From positions 4,001,001-4,065,000 of the forward strand of contig NZ_CP137573.1 in NCBI RefSeq assembly GCF_033343995.1: DNA of 64,000 nt, given 5' to 3'. Position numbers and translations under genes: made by a program. Position 1 is the stretch's first letter, and each line of letters begins with the position of its first letter. The notes beneath the pieces are model-generated. The model saw nothing but the letters and a program-made list of their open reading frames with translations. It did not search any database and was not told the DNA's origin. Source of the stretch: Streptomyces sp. HUAS YS2. GTDB lineage: Bacteria; Actinomycetota; Actinomycetes; Streptomycetales; Streptomycetaceae. This document shows positions 42,522 through 50,475 of this stretch, piece after piece.

Positions 42522-42932
42522 ATGGACATCTCCATCCACACGAGCTTCCTCCCGCACGACGACCCGGACGCCTCCGTGGCGTTCTACCGCGACGCCCTCG
42601 GCTTCGAGGTCCGCAGCGACGTCGGCCAGGGCAAGATGCGCTGGATCACGGTCGGCCCCGTCGGCCGGCCCGACACGTCCATCCTGCTGGCGCCGCCGGC
42701 CGCCGACCCCGGGGTCACCGAGACCGAGCGCCGCACCATCGCCGAGATGATGGCCAAGGGCACCTACGGCTGGATCCTGCTGGCGACCCCGGACCTCGAC
42801 GGCACCTTCGAGAAGGTGCGCTCCGCCGACGCCGAGGTGGTCCAGGAGCCGACTGAGCAGCCCTACGGCATCCGTGACTGCGCCTTCCGCGACCCCGCGG
42901 GCAATCTGATCCGCATCCAGGAACTTCGCTGA
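42522..42932 (+). CDS. VOC superfamily (glyoxalase/bleomycin-resistance-like) protein
   Basis: 136 residues, a single vicinal oxygen chelate unit (paired beta-alpha-beta-beta-beta modules): FLPHDDPDASVAFYRDALGFEV at the start and PYGIRDCAFRDPAGNLIRIQE at the end, with candidate metal ligands His/Glu. Start ATG 42522 lacks a ribosome site; TAGCCT at 42510-42515 fits a -10 element for a nearly leaderless mRNA. Substrate unknown. It is followed after 38 bp by an AraC-type regulator and then a second VOC gene, suggesting a small functional unit. Confidence 0.85.
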   Translation: MDISIHTSFLPHDDPDASVAFYRDALGFEVRSDVGQGKMRWITVGPVGRPDTSILLAPPAADPGVTETERRTIAEMMAKGTYGWILLATPDLDGTFEKVRSADAEVVQEPTEQPYGIRDCAFRDPAGNLIRIQELR

Positions 42933-42970
42933 CCCCGCCGAGCACGCGCTCGGCCGAGAAGGAGTTCTTC

Positions 42971-43402
42971 ATGTGTCACCCCTCGTGGGGGCGTGCGCGC
43001 ATCGCGGCGCAGCGCCTCGGCGACCTCGCGCGGCTGCGCCGGGTCCGCGACCGGATCGACCGGGAGCACGTGCGGCCACTGGACCTCGCGGCCCTCGCCC
43101 GCGACGCCGGCATGTCCGCCGGTCACCTCGGCCGGGAGTTCCGGCTGGCGTACGGCGAATCGCCGTACGCGTACCTGACGAGACGTCGCATCGAGCGTGC
43201 AGAGGCGCTGTTGCGGCATGGCGGGCTCGGCGTCGACGAGGTCGGCCGGGCGGTCGGCTGCCCGTCGGCGGCCACCTTCGAAGCCTGCTTCACCGAGCTG
43301 GTCGGGGTGTCGCCCGGTACGTACCGGAGCCGGGTCGCGGAGCTGCCGGCGGGACCGGTCAGGAATCGAGAAGCCCCGGCCACCGTGCCCCAACTAGCGT
43401 GA
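42971..43402 (+). CDS. short AraC-family transcriptional regulator
   Basis: 143 residues, essentially only the double-HTH domain: PLDLAALARDAGMSAGHLGREFRLAYGESPYAYL as the first HTH, then LLRHGGLGVDEVGRAVGCPSAATFEACFTELVGVSPGTYR as the second (each given as it spans helices). There is no N-terminal effector domain, so any ligand may be sensed by a partner. GAAGGAG precedes ATG 42971. Lies between two VOC genes, which are its likely targets. Confidence 0.88.
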   Translation: MCHPSWGRARIAAQRLGDLARLRRVRDRIDREHVRPLDLAALARDAGMSAGHLGREFRLAYGESPYAYLTRRRIERAEALLRHGGLGVDEVGRAVGCPSAATFEACFTELVGVSPGTYRSRVAELPAGPVRNREAPATVPQLA

Positions 43403-43407
43403 GGGGC

Positions 43408-44034
43408 ATGGCAATCATCGACTCCGTCACCCTCGAGGTGGCCGACACCGCAGCCGCCGCCCGCTTCTACGCCGCCGCCTTCGGCCTGGACTCGCAGCTG
43501 CGCCTGCGCGCCTCCGAGGCACCCAGCACCGGCTTCCGCGGGTTCACCCTCGCGCTCACGGTGTCCCAGCCGTCGACCGTCGACAGCCTCGTCGGCTCGG
43601 CCCTCGAGGCCGGTGCCACGGCGCTGAAGCCCGCCTCGAAGTCGCTCTGGGGCTACGGCGCCGTGGTCCAGGCACCGGACGGGTCGATCTGGAAGATCGC
43701 GACCTCGGCGAAGAAGGACACCGAACCCGCCACCCGGCGGATCGACGAGTTCGTGCTCCTGCTGGGAGTCGCGGACATGGCCGCGAGCAAGCAGTTCTAC
43801 GTCGGGCAGGGCTTCACCGTGAGGAAGAGCTTCGGGCGTGCCTACGCCGAGTTCGAGGCCGGCTCGGGTCGAGTGAAGCTGGCCCTGTACCGGCACCGGG
43901 CCCTCGCCAAGGAGGTCGGGGTCTCTCCCGACGGCACGGGGGCGCGCCGGCTCGTGATCGGTGGCGACGCCGAGCCCTTCACCGACCCGGACGGGTTCGT
44001 CTGGGAGGCCGCGGTGCCGGCGTCCACGCTCTGA
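43408..44034 (+). CDS. two-domain VOC superfamily protein
   Basis: 208 residues from ATG 43408, with GAGGGG just upstream and TAGCGT further up as a possible -10. Two VOC modules in tandem: VTLEVADTAAAARFYAAAFGL at the N-terminus and EFVLLLGVADMAASKQFYVGQGF in the second half, ending FTDPDGFVWEAAVP. Probable small-molecule binding or glyoxalase-like enzyme; substrate unknown. Follows the AraC gene by five bases. Confidence 0.83.
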   Translation: MAIIDSVTLEVADTAAAARFYAAAFGLDSQLRLRASEAPSTGFRGFTLALTVSQPSTVDSLVGSALEAGATALKPASKSLWGYGAVVQAPDGSIWKIATSAKKDTEPATRRIDEFVLLLGVADMAASKQFYVGQGFTVRKSFGRAYAEFEAGSGRVKLALYRHRALAKEVGVSPDGTGARRLVIGGDAEPFTDPDGFVWEAAVPASTL

Positions 44035-44044
44035 ACGGTCCCCC

Positions 44045-44090
44045 GGAACAAGCGGGATCAGGCAGGATCACACCGGATCACACCGGAACA
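44045..44090 (+). repeat. five helically phased GGAWCA iterons
   Basis: GGAACA at 44045, GGATCA at 44055, 44065 and 44075, GGAACA at 44085: five copies on exactly the same 10-bp register, ending 30 bp before the start of the PPOX-family gene. One face of the helix would present all five, as expected for cooperative regulator binding. It could also be chance slippage. Confidence 0.6.
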
Positions 44091-44120
44091 GGAACGCTTC
44101 ACACAACAACGGGAGGAACC

Positions 44121-44576
44121 ATGACGGACGCGCCGCCGCGCGGGCTCGACGAGAGGCTGCGGGACACCCGCGCGAGGCTGGAGAACGACGTCGACCTCTG
44201 GCTGGCGTCGTCGGGATCCCAGGACGGAGTCCACATGGTCCCGCTCTCGTTCCTCTGGGACGGGACCGCGTTCCTCGTCTCGACGCCGCGCGCGTCCGTC
44301 ACCGGCCGCAACCTGCTCGCGGACGCACGCGTGCGGCTCAGCCTCGGGCCCACGCGGGACGTGGTCGTCGTCGACGGCACGGCCGAGCCGGTGGACGTCG
44401 CCGACCTCGGCCCGGGCACGGGTGACGCGTTCGCCGCCAAGACCGGCTTCGACCCGCGCGAACTCGACAACCCCTACCAGTACTTCCTGATCAGGCCGCG
44501 GCGCGTCCAGGCCTGGCGCGAGGCGAACGAGCTGAGGGGGCGCGACCTCATGCGGGACACCACCTGGCTCGGCTGA
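44121..44576 (+). CDS. PPOX-class (pyridoxamine 5'-phosphate oxidase-like) flavin/F420-binding protein
   Basis: 151 residues with the split-barrel fold: VDLWLASSGSQDGVHMVPLSFLWDGTAFLVST, then RASVTGRNLLADARVRLSLGPTRDVVVVDGTAEPVD (each over several strands). Actinobacterial members often use F420H2 or FMN; the exact cofactor cannot be told here. ATG 44121 with GGGAGGAACC upstream. A set of 10-bp phased repeats lies directly upstream. Confidence 0.85.
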   Translation: MTDAPPRGLDERLRDTRARLENDVDLWLASSGSQDGVHMVPLSFLWDGTAFLVSTPRASVTGRNLLADARVRLSLGPTRDVVVVDGTAEPVDVADLGPGTGDAFAAKTGFDPRELDNPYQYFLIRPRRVQAWREANELRGRDLMRDTTWLG

Positions 44577-44655
44577 CGGCCGCCTCCCCTTCCCGCCGGG
44601 GACACCGCGCGAAATGTGGTCGACGCGGGCCGTGGAACACCGTTGGATCACGTCC

Positions 44656-46032
44656 ATGACGTCATCCTTCGAAGCCCTGCTGCCCTCCACCGAGCGGGCG
44701 CTGCTGCACCGCGTCGCCGTCGCCCAGTCCGAAGGGCGGGCGCCGTCGTTCGTCGGTGCCGTGGTCCGGGACGGTCGGACCGTGTGGAGCGGTTCCCGCA
44801 GCTGCGTGGACGGGCACGCCCCGGACGCGGACACGCAGTACCGCATCGGCTCGCTCACCAAGGTGTTCACCGCCGTCCTGGTCATGCGGCTGAGGGACGA
44901 GGGCCTGCTGGATCTGAGCGACCCGCTGGAGAAGCACCTGCCGGGCACGGGCGTCGGTGAGGTCACCGTCGCCCAACTGCTCGGCCACAGCGCGGGTCTG
45001 GCCGCAGAGTCGCCCGCGCCCTGGTGGGAGCGGACGCCCGGTACGGACCGGCCCACGCTCGCCGACGTGCTCGGCGACAAGCCCTTGCTGCATCCGGCAG
45101 GCCGCGGCCACCACTACTCCAACCCCGGCTACACACTGCTCGGTTCACTGGTCGAGGCGGTGCGCGGAGTCTCCTGGGAGGAGGCGCTGCGCGGCGAGAT
45201 CCTGGAGCCGCTGGGGCTGAGCCGGACGACCGTGCAACCCGTGGCCCCGCACGCCGGGGGCTGGGCGGTGCACCCCTGGGCCGATGTGATGCTTCCCGAG
45301 CCCGCCGAGGACCTGGGACTGATGGCTCCGGCCGGCCAGTTGTGGTCGACGGCCGCGGACCTGTGCCGCTTCGCGGTGTTCCTCGCGGAAGGGGACGACC
45401 GGGTCCTCGCCGCCGCCACGGTCGCGGAGATGCGTACGCCGGCCGTTCCGCCGGCGGCGGAGGACCGGGACGGGGGATACGGCCTGGGGGTGCAGCTGCT
45501 GCGCCGGGACGGGCGGACGCTGATCGGTCACACGGGTTCGCTGCCGGGCTTCGTGGCCTGCCTGTGGGTGAGCGTCGAGGACGGGGTGGCGGCGGTCGCG
45601 CTCGCCAACGCCACCTCGGGGCCTCTGACTTCGGTGGTCGCAGCCGATCTCGTACGGATCGTGGCGGAGGCGGAGCCGCGGTTCCCGGAGCCGTGGCGGC
45701 CGTTGCCGGAGGCGGACGAGGAACTCCTGGCGCTGACCGGCCCCTGGTACTGGGGCACGTACGCGTACGGGCTGCGGCTGGCGGCGGAACGCGGGGTGGT
45801 CTTGGAACCGCTGCGGGGTGCGGGGCGGGGGGCGCGCTTCAGGGCGCTGCCCGAGGGCGGCTGGATCGGGCTGAACGGGTATTACGCGGGGGAGACCCTG
45901 CGGGTGGTGCGCCGGGAGGACGGCTCGGTGAGCCATCTGGACCTGGGGTCGTTCGTCTTCACCCGGGAGCCTTACCAGCCGGCGGACGCCGTACCGGGCG
46001 GCGTGGACGAGGGCGGCTGGCGCGGTCTGTGA
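44656..46032 (+). CDS. serine hydrolase of the beta-lactamase/esterase (class C) family
   Basis: 458 residues from ATG 44656 (MTSSFEALLPST). Catalytic SxxK as SLTK at residues 66-69, YSN in HHYSNPGYTLLG near 157, and HTG in GHTGSLPGFVA near 297: all three DD-peptidase/esterase motifs are intact. There is no signal peptide, so it is probably cytosolic, an esterase or D-aminopeptidase rather than a cell-wall PBP. A C-terminal lipocalin-like extension of about 110 residues follows. A parS lies just after the stop. Confidence 0.88.
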   Translation: MTSSFEALLPSTERALLHRVAVAQSEGRAPSFVGAVVRDGRTVWSGSRSCVDGHAPDADTQYRIGSLTKVFTAVLVMRLRDEGLLDLSDPLEKHLPGTGVGEVTVAQLLGHSAGLAAESPAPWWERTPGTDRPTLADVLGDKPLLHPAGRGHHYSNPGYTLLGSLVEAVRGVSWEEALRGEILEPLGLSRTTVQPVAPHAGGWAVHPWADVMLPEPAEDLGLMAPAGQLWSTAADLCRFAVFLAEGDDRVLAAATVAEMRTPAVPPAAEDRDGGYGLGVQLLRRDGRTLIGHTGSLPGFVACLWVSVEDGVAAVALANATSGPLTSVVAADLVRIVAEAEPRFPEPWRPLPEADEELLALTGPWYWGTYAYGLRLAAERGVVLEPLRGAGRGARFRALPEGGWIGLNGYYAGETLRVVRREDGSVSHLDLGSFVFTREPYQPADAVPGGVDEGGWRGL

Positions 46033-46038
46033 GCCCGT

Positions 46039-46052
46039 GTTTCACGTGAAAC
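46039..46052. other. parS centromere site 9
   Basis: Exact GTTTCACGTGAAAC six bases after the serine hydrolase stop, in a convergent gap with a GNAT gene. Confidence 0.95.
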
Positions 46053-46117
46053 AGGCACCGGGGCGGGCCGCGGGTCCGCCCCGGCGCTGTTCGCCACTCA
46101 GGGCGGTGCTCCGGCGC

Positions 46118-46570
46118 TCAGAGAGTTATCTTGAAGCCCAGGTGGGAGGCTTCGAACCCGAGCCGCTCGTAGAAGCGGTGGGCATCGGTGCGGGTGGCGT
46201 CGGAGGTCAGCTGCACCAACTGGCAGTTCTGGCGGCGCGATTCGTCGATCGCCCACTCGATGAGCTCGGTGCCGAGGCCGCTGCCGCGTTCGGCGGAGTG
46301 GATCCGCACGCCCTCGATGATCGAGCGGGTCGCGCCGCGGCGGGAGAGTCCGGGAATGATCGTGAGCTGGAGCGTCCCGACGACCGCGCCGGAGCGGACG
46401 GCGACGACCACGTGTTGGTGGGGATCACCGGCGAGCCGCTCGAAGGCGGTCTCGTACGGGGTGAGGTCGTCGGGGGACTCGCGCAGGGCGCCGAGGGGGT
46501 CGTCGGCGAGCATCGCCACGACGGCCGGGATGTCCGTCCGCAGGGCGGGCCTGATTTCAAGATCGCTCAT
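46118..46570 (-). CDS. GNAT family N-acetyltransferase
   Basis: 150 residues. Acetyl-CoA motif ERGSGLGTELIEWAI near 95-109; begins LEIRPALRTDIPAVVAML. Ends KITL with a rare ATA codon. It lies 10 bp downstream of the MarR gene and is probably cotranscribed with it. Substrate unknown. Confidence 0.87.
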   Translation of the reverse strand: MSDLEIRPALRTDIPAVVAMLADDPLGALRESPDDLTPYETAFERLAGDPHQHVVVAVRSGAVVGTLQLTIIPGLSRRGATRSIIEGVRIHSAERGSGLGTELIEWAIDESRRQNCQLVQLTSDATRTDAHRFYERLGFEASHLGFKITL

Positions 46571-46580
46571 AGAGCGCAGG

Positions 46581-47060
46581 TTACGCCTCGGCCGGTGCGG
46601 GGCGGCCCGGTACGCGGAGCTCCTCGACGACCCGCACCAGGGGCGCCAGCTCGGGGTTCTCCGCGGCCTCGTCCAGGGCCTCCCGGAGGGCGGCGTCGTT
46701 GGTGGGGCGCGCCTCCTCCAGGAGCGTGCGGCCGGCGTCGGTGACGTCGGTGTAGATGCCTCGGCGGTCGGTCGCGCAGATGTAGCGGGTGAGCAGCCCG
46801 CGCTCCTCGAGCCGGGAGACCAGGCGAGTGGTGGCGCTCTGGCTCAGGACCACCGCGTCGGCGACCTGCTTCATCTGGAGGTGGCCGCCAGGGCCCATGT
46901 GCTGCCGGTCGAGGACGTCGAGGAGGGAATACTCGCGCATGCTCAGGCCGTGCCCGGCCTCCAGCGCGCGTTCGATGTGGGACTCGATCCTGCCGTGGAG
47001 CAGCGAGAGGGCGCACCAGCCCTGGGAGAGGGCGGTGAGTGCGGGGTCGGTCGCAGTCAT
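46581..47060 (-). CDS. MarR-family transcriptional regulator
   Basis: 159 residues from ATG 47060 (MTATDPALTALSQ), with GAGGAG upstream. Winged-HTH signature HLQMKQVADAVVLSQSATTRLVSRLEERGLLTRY at about 70-103 and the basic wing DRRGIYTDVTDAGRTLLEE. Likely autoregulatory and controlling the adjacent GNAT gene. Effector unknown. Confidence 0.9.
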   Translation of the reverse strand: MTATDPALTALSQGWCALSLLHGRIESHIERALEAGHGLSMREYSLLDVLDRQHMGPGGHLQMKQVADAVVLSQSATTRLVSRLEERGLLTRYICATDRRGIYTDVTDAGRTLLEEARPTNDAALREALDEAAENPELAPLVRVVEELRVPGRPAPAEA

Positions 47061-47173
47061 GGGTTCTCCTCGGTCCGGAGCGGCCTTTCCCAGCGTAGAC
47101 GACGCACGCAATTGTCTGCGTCTGCAACTATCGTCTCTCGTGGCCACCACCCCGAGGCGTCACCCGATGGCGA

Positions 47174-48046
47174 TCACCCGGCGGCCACCGTCAATGGGGC
47201 GAACCGGCGGTTCCAGTCGCCCGGCAGGTCGGGGATGCCGAGGTTCATGACCGCGTTGAACATGATCGTCGCGAGCCCGTTGGCCTTGAGCCAGTCCCGC
47301 AGGTTCTCGTGGCGCTCGTCGATGTCCGTCCGGAGCGGGCGGTCCGTGTGCCGGGCCAGGGAGGCGACGAGCGCCTGGGCCGTGGCGGTGTCACGGGCGA
47401 CGAGCGGGCCGACGACATGCGTGTCCATGTTGGGCCAGGCTGCCGCGTAGCCGGTGATCACACCCTGCTCCTCTGCCACCCGGAGCTGGTCCGCGAAGGC
47501 CGGCAGCCGGGTGATCATGTGGGTCCGGTCCAGGCCGAAGACCTGCGTGTCCAGGCGCACGATCGCAGGAAGGTCCTCCGCCGTGGCCGGACGCGTGGGA
47601 ATCCCGGGGGCGGGCTCGGCGAAGGTGAAGCGGCCCTTGAGCATCTCCGCGCGGCCCGTGACGGCGAAGCCCAGCTCCTCGTAGAGCGGCTGCCCGTTCG
47701 GCGTCGCGTGCAGCGTGAGCGGGGTGTTGCCGGCCTCCGCGACGACATGGCGCATCAGCCGCCTGCCGACGCCCTGCCGCGCGTACCGCTCGGCGACCAG
47801 CACCATGCCGACGGCGGAGAGGCCGGGGCCGTACGAGGTGACCACGCAGGCCGTCACCAGTCCCTTGCCCGACGGGTCGTCGATGCCGTAGCCCGTGCCC
47901 GCGGCGAGGAGCAAACCCCACTTGTGCTCCTCGCGCAGCCATCCGCGGTCCTCGGAGAGGTCGGCGCAGGCGGTCAGATCCTCGAGGGTGAGCCGCCTGA
48001 TGGGGAGCTCGTGGAGGGAGGGGAGCGAGGGGTGCGGTGTCGGCAT
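47174..48046 (-). CDS. tandem GNAT-domain acetyltransferase
   Basis: 290 residues. The first GNAT domain has motif A ERYARQGVGRRLMRHVVAEAG near 85-105. The second half (from about 150, TRPATAEDLPAIVRLDTQVFGLDRT) matches the Acetyltransf_18-type C-terminal domain seen with such proteins. Substrate unknown. Confidence 0.85.
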   Translation of the reverse strand: MPTPHPSLPSLHELPIRRLTLEDLTACADLSEDRGWLREEHKWGLLLAAGTGYGIDDPSGKGLVTACVVTSYGPGLSAVGMVLVAERYARQGVGRRLMRHVVAEAGNTPLTLHATPNGQPLYEELGFAVTGRAEMLKGRFTFAEPAPGIPTRPATAEDLPAIVRLDTQVFGLDRTHMITRLPAFADQLRVAEEQGVITGYAAAWPNMDTHVVGPLVARDTATAQALVASLARHTDRPLRTDIDERHENLRDWLKANGLATIMFNAVMNLGIPDLPGDWNRRFAPLTVAAG

Positions 48047-48051
48047 GGGGG

Positions 48052-48597
48052 TCAGGCTGACCGACGGAGTGATCGCCCGTCCACTGCTTTACCAGAACTG
48101 GTCGTACCGGCCGATCTCCGAAGGCGGCGTCCCCTGCGGGTGAGCCCCCAGGGCTTGAGAACGGAGACCGCCGTCATGAACAGGTACGCGGTGGTGGCCA
48201 CGCTCGGCGCGGCGACCAGGCTGATGTCGGGGACCCCCGCCGCCGCGGCGTGGGAGATCTCCGGCCGCAGCGCGAACACGGTGGCGGCGGCCGTGCCCAG
48301 CGTGATCCAGAACTTGATCCAGACCCAGCGGTGCCGGGCCAGACCCCAGGGCGTGCCCAGCGACAGCACCACTCCGCTGCCGAGGGCAGCCAGGGCGATC
48401 GGGGCGAGCAGCCAGTCGGCGAACACGTCCATGGCGGTGTACGCCGCCTGTGTCAGGGACGGCTCGGCGGTCGCGTACGCGGTGATGCCCAGGGTCAGCA
48501 GGCCCAGGGTGAGGCCGAGCCAGCCCACGGAGACGGCTACATGGACGACGAGGAGTGCCCGCCGGGCGGGCCGCTTGAGTGGTTTCACGTGAAACAC
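48052..48597 (-). CDS. four-helix membrane protein (DUF2269-like)
   Basis: 181 residues from GTG 48597 (VFHVKPLKRPARRALL); GTG 48588 is equally possible. Four TM segments: LLVVHVAVSVGWLGLTLGLL, FADWLLAPIALAALGSGVVL, FWITLGTAAATVFAL and SVATTAYLFMTAVSVLKP. Oddity: the start region is a parS site, which encodes FHVK in this frame, so ParB binding would cover the translation start. The next gene downstream begins five bases after the stop. Confidence 0.75.
   Translation of the reverse strand: MFHVKPLKRPARRALLVVHVAVSVGWLGLTLGLLTLGITAYATAEPSLTQAAYTAMDVFADWLLAPIALAALGSGVVLSLGTPWGLARHRWVWIKFWITLGTAAATVFALRPEISHAAAAGVPDISLVAAPSVATTAYLFMTAVSVLKPWGLTRRGRRLRRSAGTTSSGKAVDGRSLRRSA
48582..48595. other. 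parS centromere site 10 (over a gene start)
   Basis: Exact GTTTCACGTGAAAC, overlapping the first codons of the leftward membrane-protein gene. Confidence 0.95.
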
Positions 48598-48774
48598 CGT
48601 GCCGTCGGGAGCCCTCGGCCCGCGTCCGACAGGGGGAGTAAGCCGGCGTACGAGGCGGGGAGTATGCCGGACACACGGGTGTGAAAGAGAGCAGCTTAGC
48701 CAACAGGAAGGGGGGATTGGTCGGGAATTCCACTCTCTGTCCGAACCGGGTACCAGAACTGCCATGCTGCGCCC

Positions 48775-49929
48775 ATGACCGAGACCGCGGAGCCGCGGAT
48801 ACCTCCCGAATCCGAGCAGGCCCCCTCCCCCGACGCCCTGCTCGTCCGGCGGACCCTGGCGGAGATCGCCCCTGTGGCCGACAAGGTCACCGGATACTTC
48901 TACGCGCTGCTTTTCATACACCGCCCCGAGCTGCGCGGGCTCTTCCCCGCCGCGATGGACACCCAGCGCGACCGCCTGCTCAAGGCGCTGCTGACCGCCG
49001 CCGAGCACATGGACGACCCCGACGTGCTCGTCCCCTATCTCCAGAACCTCGGCCGAGGGCACCGCAAGTACGGGACCGAGGCCGGGCACTATCCGGCGGT
49101 CGGCGAGGCCCTGATCGGGGCGCTGATCCGGTACGCCACGACCACGTGGAACGAGGAGACCCAGGCCGCCTGGGTGCGCACGTACACGAAGATCTCGCAG
49201 ATCATGATCGACGCGGCGGCGGAGGACGAGGAGCACGCGCCTCCCTGGTGGCACGCGGAAGTCGTCTCGCACGACCTGCGCACGCCGGACATCGCCGTGG
49301 TCACCCTGCGGCCCGACCAGCCGTACCCGTTCCTGGCCGGCCAGTACACGATGCTGGAGACGCCCTGGTGGCCCCGGGTCTGGCGGCACTACTCGTTCGC
49401 CTCGGCGCCCCGCCCGGACGGGCTGCTCTCCCTGCATGTGAAGGCCGTCCCGGCCGGATGGGTCTCCAGCGCGCTCGTCCACCGCGCCCGCCCCGGCGAC
49501 GTGCTGCGCCTGGGGCCGCCCGCCGGCTCGATGACCGTCGACCACTCCAAGGACAACGGGCTGCTCTGCCTGGGCGGCGGCACGGGCATCGCCCCCATCA
49601 AGGCGCTCGTCGAGGACGTGGCCGAACACGGCGACCGGCGCCCGGTCGAGGTGTTCTACGGGGCGCGCAGCGACCAGGACCTGTACGACATCGACACGAT
49701 GATGCGGCTCCAGAAGAACTTCCCCTGGCTCTCGGTCCGCCCGGTCACCGAGCAGCAGGGAAGGCTCCCGGAGGCCGTGCGCCGGTACGGGCCGTGGGCC
49801 GAGTACGACGCCTATCTCTCCGGGCCGCTCGCCATGGTCCGCAGCAGCATGGACGTGCTACCGGGCGTGGGCATCCCCATGGACCGGATCCGCCACGACT
49901 TCCCGACGGAACTCGCCGGCCGGCCCTGA
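48775..49929 (+). CDS. flavohaemoprotein-type globin/FAD reductase (Hmp-like)
   Basis: 384 residues: an N-terminal globin domain (about 20-150) with the B10 tyrosine region YFYALLF and the proximal histidine region LGRGHRKYGT; an FAD domain with RHYSFASAP near 205; and an NAD(P) domain with CLGGGTGIAPIKAL near 265. The architecture is that of nitric oxide dioxygenases converting NO to nitrate with NADPH, but it is a divergent actinobacterial form. ATG 48775. Monocistronic. Confidence 0.88.
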   Translation: MTETAEPRIPPESEQAPSPDALLVRRTLAEIAPVADKVTGYFYALLFIHRPELRGLFPAAMDTQRDRLLKALLTAAEHMDDPDVLVPYLQNLGRGHRKYGTEAGHYPAVGEALIGALIRYATTTWNEETQAAWVRTYTKISQIMIDAAAEDEEHAPPWWHAEVVSHDLRTPDIAVVTLRPDQPYPFLAGQYTMLETPWWPRVWRHYSFASAPRPDGLLSLHVKAVPAGWVSSALVHRARPGDVLRLGPPAGSMTVDHSKDNGLLCLGGGTGIAPIKALVEDVAEHGDRRPVEVFYGARSDQDLYDIDTMMRLQKNFPWLSVRPVTEQQGRLPEAVRRYGPWAEYDAYLSGPLAMVRSSMDVLPGVGIPMDRIRHDFPTELAGRP

Positions 49930-49957
49930 GCCTGCCCCTCCGGGGCGCCCCCCCGCC

Positions 49958-50440
49958 CTAGCCGAGGTCGGGCGCGTGCATCGCCCGGACGCCCTCGATG
50001 TTGCCGTCGAGATAGTGGCGCAGCGACAGCGGGACGAGGTGCACGGCGGCGATCCCGACCCGACTGAACGGAACCCGGACGATCTCGTACTCGCCCAGCG
50101 GCTCGTCGATCTCGGGGCCGTGCCGCTGCGCGGGGTCCATCGACTCCAGGCGGCAGACGAAGAAGTGCTGCACCTTCACACCGGACACGCCGCCGTCGGT
50201 GCCGATGTGCTCGACCGTGTCGACGAAGCAGGGCACCACGTCGGTGATCTTCGCGCCGAGCTCCTCGTGCACCTCGCGGTGCAGGGCTTCGACCACGGTC
50301 GAGTCCGAGGCTTCCACGCCGCCGCCGGGCGTGAGCCAGTAGGGATCCATCCCCGGCTTGGTGCGCTTGATGAGGATGAGATCGTTTCCGTCGAGCAGGA
50401 TGGCGCGTGCGGTGCGCTTGACCACGGGTCGTTCGGTCAT
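49958..50440 (-). CDS. NUDIX hydrolase
   Basis: 160 residues from ATG 50440 (MTERPVVKRTARAIL). Nudix box at about 38-62, GGGVEASDS then REVHEELGA; the metal-binding REVHEE core is intact, but the first Glu of the consensus is Ser. A hydrolase of nucleoside-diphosphate derivatives; substrate unknown. Convergent with the flavohaemoprotein gene and 35 bp after the LysR gene. Confidence 0.9.
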   Translation of the reverse strand: MTERPVVKRTARAILLDGNDLILIKRTKPGMDPYWLTPGGGVEASDSTVVEALHREVHEELGAKITDVVPCFVDTVEHIGTDGGVSGVKVQHFFVCRLESMDPAQRHGPEIDEPLGEYEIVRVPFSRVGIAAVHLVPLSLRHYLDGNIEGVRAMHAPDLG

Positions 50441-50475
50441 GGGAAGAAAATGGCCCGACTCCGCCGTCCTGAAAC

